Shown here: positions 59,661-64,000 of the stretch, in pieces
How the letters are laid out: each line of letters starts with the position of its first letter
Position numbering within the stretch: position 1 is the first letter of the stretch
Assembly (NCBI GenBank): GCA_964546015.1
Contig: CAZJHO010000002.1
Location: 124,001-188,000, forward strand
DNA: 64,000 nt
DNA from: JAFGVL01 sp964546015
GTDB taxonomy: Bacteria; Bacteroidota; Bacteroidia; Bacteroidales; Paludibacteraceae
Direction: 5' to 3'
Translations under genes and position numbers: made by a program
The notes under the pieces: generated by a model
The model's database searches: none
What the model was told of the DNA's origin: nothing
Seen by the model: only the letters and a program-made list of their open reading frames with translations

Positions 59661-61208
59661 TTAAAATTTGAATCCTAAAGTAAGAATAAAGCTATTGACA
59701 AAATTTTCAATTTTGGCAGGTGTATAAGGCATTCCTCCCATTACATCGTCATAAGCATAGAAATCTTGTTTGTATTGTTTTAGTTGATAGGCAAAATCAA
59801 CAAACCAAAATTTTTCACGGTAACCGATACCGGCAGAGTAATAATTTGCTGTGTAGCTGTTTAAGAAAAATTCAGGATCGGTACGAGTTGTGTTCAGAGG
59901 TAACTCAAGTGCTCCACTACTTTTACAGCTGGCGGTTTCTAATGCATATCCGGCTCTAAGTGCCAATTCGTCGGTTACTTTGTATTCTGTTCCTATACGG
60001 AATGTGCTTGAGTTTTTAAGTGAATTACTGATTTTGTTGTTCTCGAAGAAGAAAGTATTGCTTCGTCCGTCATCTTCTCTTAATTTCATAGAAGTGTAAT
60101 TGCTTTGTCCGAAATCAAGACTTATTAATCCTTTTTTGCTGAAAATAAAGGCAGCACTTAGATTATAGCGGAATGGGTCTTGCAAATCGTAATAACTTTT
60201 GGCATAAGGAGCTTCTACATAGTTATGCCCGTTTGACATTTCGGAAGACATATCGGAAGAGTATGTATCCGTCATATCGTAAAAAGTCGGAGTTTGTATT
60301 GCTGCCCCCAAGCGTAGGAAGTCGGTAGGCTGAACTATTGCTCCGATTTTTAAATTAATACCGCTTCCTTCCGTGTCAAAATAGTTATTGAGCTTCATGC
60401 CTCCACCATCGGCAAAATCTTCTTTATATTCTGTAGAGCGGCTGTAACTTATGTCTTTCACTCCTAAGGTTGCTCCCAGGTAAACCAAATTACTGATATT
60501 TGCTCCGTAAGAGAAACCCCATTCTCCGATTAACCCTTTTTCGCTGATAGAGTAGGTAGGATTAACCGTTTCTCCGCTATTTAAAGCGGACTCCCATTGA
60601 TTACCGGCAAGTGGATTTATCAGGTAAGTTTCATAAGCCATAATAGATAGCCATGGAATATTAGGATTATCAAACGGCTCGTAATAGTCGGATTGATTAT
60701 TAACATATTGTAGATCAGCTTCGTTAATGCCGTTTGTAAACGCGGCTAAATAATCGGTCATGGAACTATTTAGATTTTTGCCTGCAAAATAGCCATAGCG
60801 GTTAAAATCTTTCAGCTTGTTGTAAGTAATGGCAAAGCTGGAATTGATAAGCCCTTTCTTTTTATAAGCCGAACGGTCGAAGTTAAGTACAAAAGTAAAA
60901 TTGTTAAATGGTATTTTATAGCGTCTGTCGTCCGAGCTAAAGCCATTCCAAGAAGAGTTCACATTGTTCACAATAAGTCCTGTTGTAAGCGATATTTCAG
61001 AGCTTCGGTAAATACCTAACCCGGCAGGATTCAGATGTATGGCAGAACCGTCGCCGCCTAATGCTCCGAATGCTCCACCCATACTCATATAACGAGCTGT
61101 CCCGATAATATCTGACTGTGAATACTTCAATGCGTCATATTCGCTTTGAGCCATAATGTTCAAACTACTAAATCCGATCAATAAAGCTGAAATTATTTTT
61201 TTCTTCAT
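59661..61208 (-). CDS. OmpP1/FadL/TodX-family outer-membrane protein
   Basis: A 515-residue outer-membrane beta-barrel. The signal peptide is MKKKIISALLIGFSSLNIMA, followed by SDIIGTARYMSMGGAFGALGGDGSAIHLNPAGLGIYRSSE, the characteristic N-terminal hatch-type segment. Alternating hydrophobic strands run throughout, and the terminal strand ends in ILTLGFKF with aromatic C-terminus. Such proteins take up hydrophobic compounds. In Bacteroidota some relatives (PorV-like) work with the T9SS, but this one looks closer to the general FadL/hemin-receptor-type group. Confidence 0.88.
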   Translation of the reverse strand: MKKKIISALLIGFSSLNIMAQSEYDALKYSQSDIIGTARYMSMGGAFGALGGDGSAIHLNPAGLGIYRSSEISLTTGLIVNNVNSSWNGFSSDDRRYKIPFNNFTFVLNFDRSAYKKKGLINSSFAITYNKLKDFNRYGYFAGKNLNSSMTDYLAAFTNGINEADLQYVNNQSDYYEPFDNPNIPWLSIMAYETYLINPLAGNQWESALNSGETVNPTYSISEKGLIGEWGFSYGANISNLVYLGATLGVKDISYSRSTEYKEDFADGGGMKLNNYFDTEGSGINLKIGAIVQPTDFLRLGAAIQTPTFYDMTDTYSSDMSSEMSNGHNYVEAPYAKSYYDLQDPFRYNLSAAFIFSKKGLISLDFGQSNYTSMKLREDDGRSNTFFFENNKISNSLKNSSTFRIGTEYKVTDELALRAGYALETASCKSSGALELPLNTTRTDPEFFLNSYTANYYSAGIGYREKFWFVDFAYQLKQYKQDFYAYDDVMGGMPYTPAKIENFVNSFILTLGFKF

Positions 61209-61260
61209 CTTGCTGAATATTTATAATCAAGTTTTTATTAAAAATTCTTTGTTCTAGGCT

Positions 61261-62217
61261 TTATCTTCTGCCACCGCCTCTAGACCCGCCACTGTAACTT
61301 CCTCCTCCATTATTAAAACTTCCGCCGCTACTGCGAGAACCTCCGTCATAAGAACCTCTGTTGTATGAGCCTCCACTGCTGCGGCTACCACCATCATACG
61401 AGCGTGTAGAAGGAGCATTGTTATAGGAATCGGAACTGCGGCTGCCGCGAGTTGAATTGTTTGTGCGAGAACTGTTGTCCTGTTGTCCCCTGCTTCCTCT
61501 GGTTTCGGAATTGTTGTATGCATCCCGCGAGTTTGCACCCCGGCTGTTGTTGTTATCGTAACTTCTGCTTGTAATGTTCCCTTCGCGAGTAGGATATGAA
61601 GTTCTGCCATATCTGTTGCTACTATTGTAGTAAGTATTTCTACGGCTGTTTTCGGTATGAGTGTATTTTACCGGTTTGTAATAATGCGGATAGTATGGGT
61701 AATAAGAATAATAATACGGATAATAGTAAGGGTAGTATCCACCCCAATACCAAGGATTATAAGCATAATATCCCCAACCCCAGCCCCAACCGAAGCCTAC
61801 AGATACAGACCATCCGGGACAACCCCAACAATTATTATAGTAAGGGTAGTATCCACAACAATCGTAATATGGATCGTCAATTATAATTGTCGGATTATGA
61901 AATCGTCGAATACGAGTAGAGTATTCGTAATCAGAATTGCTTTCAGTGTCATTTCCTAAGTAATAACCTTCGGAGTAACCTGTCAGATTACCATCATCAT
62001 CCCTTTGAGTGCGGGTATAATAAATGGTGTCCGTACCTTTTGTCCCGTATTTCCGTTCGGATTGATAACTATCGTTATTTTTAGAACCGGTGGTTGGTTC
62101 TGCTTTGGTAGGTGTGTCATCTTTAGGCGAATAATAGATATCATCTACATATTTTTGTCCGAATCCGTTTAGTTGGAACAAAAAGATAACCGATAGAATG
62201 AAAAATATTCGTTTCAT
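61261..62217 (-). CDS. Secreted Tyr-rich and Ser/Arg/Gly-rich low-complexity protein
   Basis: A 318-residue protein of unknown function. The signal peptide is MKRIFFILSVIFLFQLNGFG. A charged region follows to about 105, then a short core RIRRFHNPTIIIDDPYYDCCGYYP. A segment dominated by Tyr, Trp, Pro and Gly is next (GWGWGWGYYAYNPWYWGGYY, YYPYYYPYYYSYYPYYPHYY). The C-terminal ~130 residues are rich in Ser, Arg, Asn and Gly (RSSGGSYNRGSYDGGSRSSG). The composition suggests a cell-surface or aggregation-prone structural protein. The compositional bias also opens long antisense frames, which are not genes. Confidence 0.75.
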   Translation of the reverse strand: MKRIFFILSVIFLFQLNGFGQKYVDDIYYSPKDDTPTKAEPTTGSKNNDSYQSERKYGTKGTDTIYYTRTQRDDDGNLTGYSEGYYLGNDTESNSDYEYSTRIRRFHNPTIIIDDPYYDCCGYYPYYNNCWGCPGWSVSVGFGWGWGWGYYAYNPWYWGGYYPYYYPYYYSYYPYYPHYYKPVKYTHTENSRRNTYYNSSNRYGRTSYPTREGNITSRSYDNNNSRGANSRDAYNNSETRGSRGQQDNSSRTNNSTRGSRSSDSYNNAPSTRSYDGGSRSSGGSYNRGSYDGGSRSSGGSFNNGGGSYSGGSRGGGRR

Positions 62218-62275
62218 AATATTTTGTTTTTGTTTTTGAAAACAAGAGGATTAATACAAATCTTATGCCAAATAG

Positions 62276-62306
62276 TTTGGTTTTAAAGATGCTGCTATTA
62301 CTTTTG
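62276..62306 (+). promoter_or_regulatory. Predicted prmA promoter
   Basis: TTTG (62276-62279), 19 nt, TACTTTTG (62299-62306), giving a leader of about 35 bases before ATG 62348. On the opposite strand TACCTTTG (62312-62319) may serve the Tyr-rich gene, without a clear 33-box. Confidence 0.55.
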
Positions 62307-62347
62307 TAATAACAAAGGTATAGAAAATTCTCTAAAAAATAAAACAT

Positions 62348-63187
62348 ATGGATTATATAGAAGTGTTATTTGGATTAGAACCGAACGAAGAATTTATTCA
62401 AGATATGCTTTCGGGCGAGTTAGCTACTATTGGCTTTGAAAGCTTTGTTCCTTCAGAAACGGGCTTGTCGGCTTATTGTCCGGTTAATTTTTTTGATAAA
62501 AAACAATTGCAATCGATTGTTGAAAAATTTCCACTACAAGTGGTAATAAATTATAAAACCCAACGGATAAAATCTCAAAATTGGAATGAAGAGTGGGAGA
62601 AAAATTACTTTAAGCCGATTGTTATTTCGAATGAGTGTGTAGTGCGTAGTTCTTTTCATCAGTCTGTTCCTAAAGTAAAGTATGATATTTTGATCGATCC
62701 CCGTATGTCGTTTGGAACAGGTCATCACGAGACGACCGGTTTAATGATCTCTATGATACTTAAAATAGATTTGAAGGGAAAATCTTTTTTGGATGTGGGT
62801 TGCGGAACAGCTGTTTTAGCAATATTGGCAGCTATGAAAGGCGCTAATCCGGTAGTTGGTATAGATATTGACGAGTGGGCTTATGAAAATTCGTTGGATA
62901 ATATAAAATTGAATGGATTTGAACAAATAAAAATACGGCAGGGTGGAGCCGAATTGCTTTCTGGATTACATTTTGATGTTGTCTTTGCAAATATAAACCG
63001 TAATATTTTATTGAATGATATGGCTGCTTATGTAGCATGTTTGCCTACAGACGGAGAACTTTACATGAGTGGATTCTATAAAGAGGATATTCCCGTTATC
63101 GAAAAAAAAGCCAACGAGGTAGGGTTGAATTTGATTTTTTTTAAAGAAAAAAATAATTGGGTGGCTGTAAAGTGCTTAAAAAGATAA
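62348..63187 (+). CDS. prmA: Ribosomal protein L11 methyltransferase
   Basis: SAM-dependent methyltransferase (279 residues) that trimethylates ribosomal protein L11. It has DYIEVLFGLEPNEEFIQDML, WNEEWEKNYFKPIVI, DPRMSFGTGHHETTGLMI, and the SAM-binding motif FLDVGCGTAVLAILAAMKGA. DVVFANINRNILL is the NPPY-equivalent catalytic loop. Full length, divergent from the Tyr-rich gene. Confidence 0.95.
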   Translation: MDYIEVLFGLEPNEEFIQDMLSGELATIGFESFVPSETGLSAYCPVNFFDKKQLQSIVEKFPLQVVINYKTQRIKSQNWNEEWEKNYFKPIVISNECVVRSSFHQSVPKVKYDILIDPRMSFGTGHHETTGLMISMILKIDLKGKSFLDVGCGTAVLAILAAMKGANPVVGIDIDEWAYENSLDNIKLNGFEQIKIRQGGAELLSGLHFDVVFANINRNILLNDMAAYVACLPTDGELYMSGFYKEDIPVIEKKANEVGLNLIFFKEKNNWVAVKCLKR

Positions 63188-63233
63188 TTTTTTGGAAAAC
63201 AATTATAAGCAAATGAAATACAATTGCAAGTTG

Positions 63234-63266
63234 AAAACAATAACTTATTAAAAAGATTATTGTTTT
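63234..63266. terminator. Terminator between prmA and DUF3276
   Basis: A 10-bp stem AAAACAATAA / TTATTGTTTT with a 13-base loop and flanking A/T runs, between converging genes. A+T-only stem apart from two C-G pairs. Confidence 0.6.
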
Positions 63267-63284
63267 TAATAGGACATTGAGATA

Positions 63285-63659
63285 TTAGTCTTCTAAATCG
63301 TCAATTACAAAAGAATTTTTTGTTTCGATATTTTCAAAGTTCGAAGAAATATTTGAGTCTTTATCAAAACCATTATTTTGATCTGCGCGGATAAAATTAA
63401 TTACTTCTTTTAACCCGTCGATAAATTTTTCAAAATCTTCTTTGTACAAGAAAATTTTGTGTTTTTCAAAAGAAACTTGTGCATTTTCATCAAATCCGGA
63501 AACAATTTTTTTGCTTTCGGTAATGGCGATAAACATGTCATTTTTTCGATTCCGTTTCACATCTAAATAGTAGATTCGTTTACCGGCTTTAATCGATTTG
63601 GAAAAAATAATGTCTTGCTCTTTGTTTTCAACTCGCTGAAAGGATTTGTTTTCTTCCAT
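63285..63659 (-). CDS. DUF3276 / PUR-alpha-like nucleic-acid-binding protein
   Basis: A 124-residue cytoplasmic protein. FSKSIKAGKRIYYLDVKRNRKNDMFIAITESK and HKIFLYKEDFEKFIDGLKEVINF match the DUF3276 family, which has the PUR repeat fold and binds single-stranded nucleic acid. The C-terminus is acidic (DDLED). Present across Bacteroidota, function unknown in detail. Confidence 0.88.
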   Translation of the reverse strand: MEENKSFQRVENKEQDIIFSKSIKAGKRIYYLDVKRNRKNDMFIAITESKKIVSGFDENAQVSFEKHKIFLYKEDFEKFIDGLKEVINFIRADQNNGFDKDSNISSNFENIETKNSFVIDDLED

Positions 63660-63749
63660 AATTAAGTTTTTACTTTAAAGATTTTAAGGATTGAACCAAA
63701 ACTTCCCAAAGGTCTGAAATTTTTTTTATAAAACAAAAAGAAATATATT

Positions 63750-63779
63750 TTTGAAATGAAAAAATATATAATATCTTTG
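63750..63779 (+). promoter_or_regulatory. Possible nusB promoter
   Basis: TTTG (63750-63753), 18 nt, TATCTTTG (63772-63779). Spacing is one base shorter than ideal. The start codon of nusB is 75 bases further on. Confidence 0.5.
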
Positions 63780-63854
63780 CATGCAGCGTGGAATGTGCGT
63801 TTTTGTAATGCTTTTATGCTCTTTATATATCAAAAAGCTCCCTGAAATAGAAGA

Positions 63855-64000
63855 TGATCAATCGAATTTTATTGCGTATCAAAATAGTTCAGCTGTTATA
63901 TGCTTACCAGCAAAACCCTTCAAAATCTGTATCCGTTGCTGAAAAAGAACTATTTCACAGCTTGGAGCAAACCTACCATTTGTATCATCTAGTATTATTG
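63855..64000 (+). CDS. nusB: Transcription antitermination factor NusB (5' part, runs off the window)
   Basis: The first 48 codons, beginning MINRILLRIKIVQLLYAYQQ, then a Glu-rich helix LFHSLEQTYHLYHLVLL. This is the opening of the Bacteroidota NusB type, whose N-terminus is longer than in E. coli. It binds boxA RNA with S10 in rRNA antitermination. A 53-codon overlapping frame from 63781 is treated as noise. Confidence 0.9.

Noticed and set aside
61254..61610. Minus-strand 118-codon Ala/Thr-rich frame
   Set aside because: An alternative frame of the low-complexity tail of the Tyr-rich protein; composition is a by-product of the repeats.
63781..63942. Small upstream frame overlapping nusB
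   Set aside because: It starts in the leader and runs out of frame through nusB codons, with no recognizable features; probably chance.

Overview
The window is A+T-rich DNA from a member of the Bacteroidota, most likely a type IX secretion (T9SS)-bearing member of the Bacteroidales. The evidence is a porE-like lipoprotein, a protein with a T9SS type B sorting domain, gldD and gldE, and lineage-typical families (DUF4293, DUF2023, DUF3276). Promoters also match the Bacteroidota pattern TTTG-N18-20-TAnnTTTG. Genus-level placement near Paludibacter or Dysgonomonas is only a guess. No rRNA, tRNA or CRISPR array was found.

Layout. (1) 1-678, minus strand: the 5' part of mnmE. (2) 1060-39198, plus strand: one long polysaccharide locus, probably driven by a promoter at 993-1023 and closed by a strong terminator at 39683-39725. 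It opens with GDP-fucose synthesis (gmd, fcl) and an ABC exporter (Wzm/Wzt-like). A central accessory section follows: about ten glycosyltransferases, three polysaccharide pyruvyl transferases (each directly behind a predicted redox protein), several left-handed beta-helix acyltransferases, an MBOAT/SGNH O-acylation pair and an O-antigen-polymerase-like membrane protein. It ends with a cassette of GT4, UDP-GlcNAc 2-epimerase, DUF354, deacetylase, FemAB/GNAT-like transferase, sugar-phosphate transferase, and wbpE/wbpD/wbpB-like genes. That final gene set resembles the Wbp/Vim pathway known to make the linking sugar for T9SS cargo. (3) 39210-45254: DUF4293, then minus-strand flavodoxin/DUF2023, an LptF/G permease, tgt and porE. 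(4) 45476-50119: two large secreted repeat proteins, the second with a T9SS type B sorting domain. (5) 50160-57183, minus strand: DUF1761, then a gldE-gldD-PPTase-flippase-GT2 run, ssb and mutY. (6) 57334-59474: hup, a 30-residue basic protein and rng, with a hairpin-rich leader before rng. (7) 59661-64000: a FadL-like outer-membrane protein, a Tyr-rich secreted protein, prmA, DUF3276 and the start of nusB.

How it fits together. The locus makes nucleotide sugars, assembles and decorates a surface glycan (pyruvyl and acyl groups) and exports it. The neighbouring genes encode parts of, or cargo for, the T9SS, whose cargo is anchored to LPS-type glycans in related species. Decayed genes (a GxxExxY relic, S23 four-helix-bundle relics, a GT2 relic), inverted repeats and a dinucleotide microsatellite show that the locus has been recombining.

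Most interesting: the Wbp/Vim-like cassette; the threefold redox-protein plus pyruvyl-transferase pairing; two paralogous pyruvyl-transferase genes that share tandem intragenic hairpins, with a compensatory base-pair change between copies; and an inverted-repeat-bounded S23 unit.
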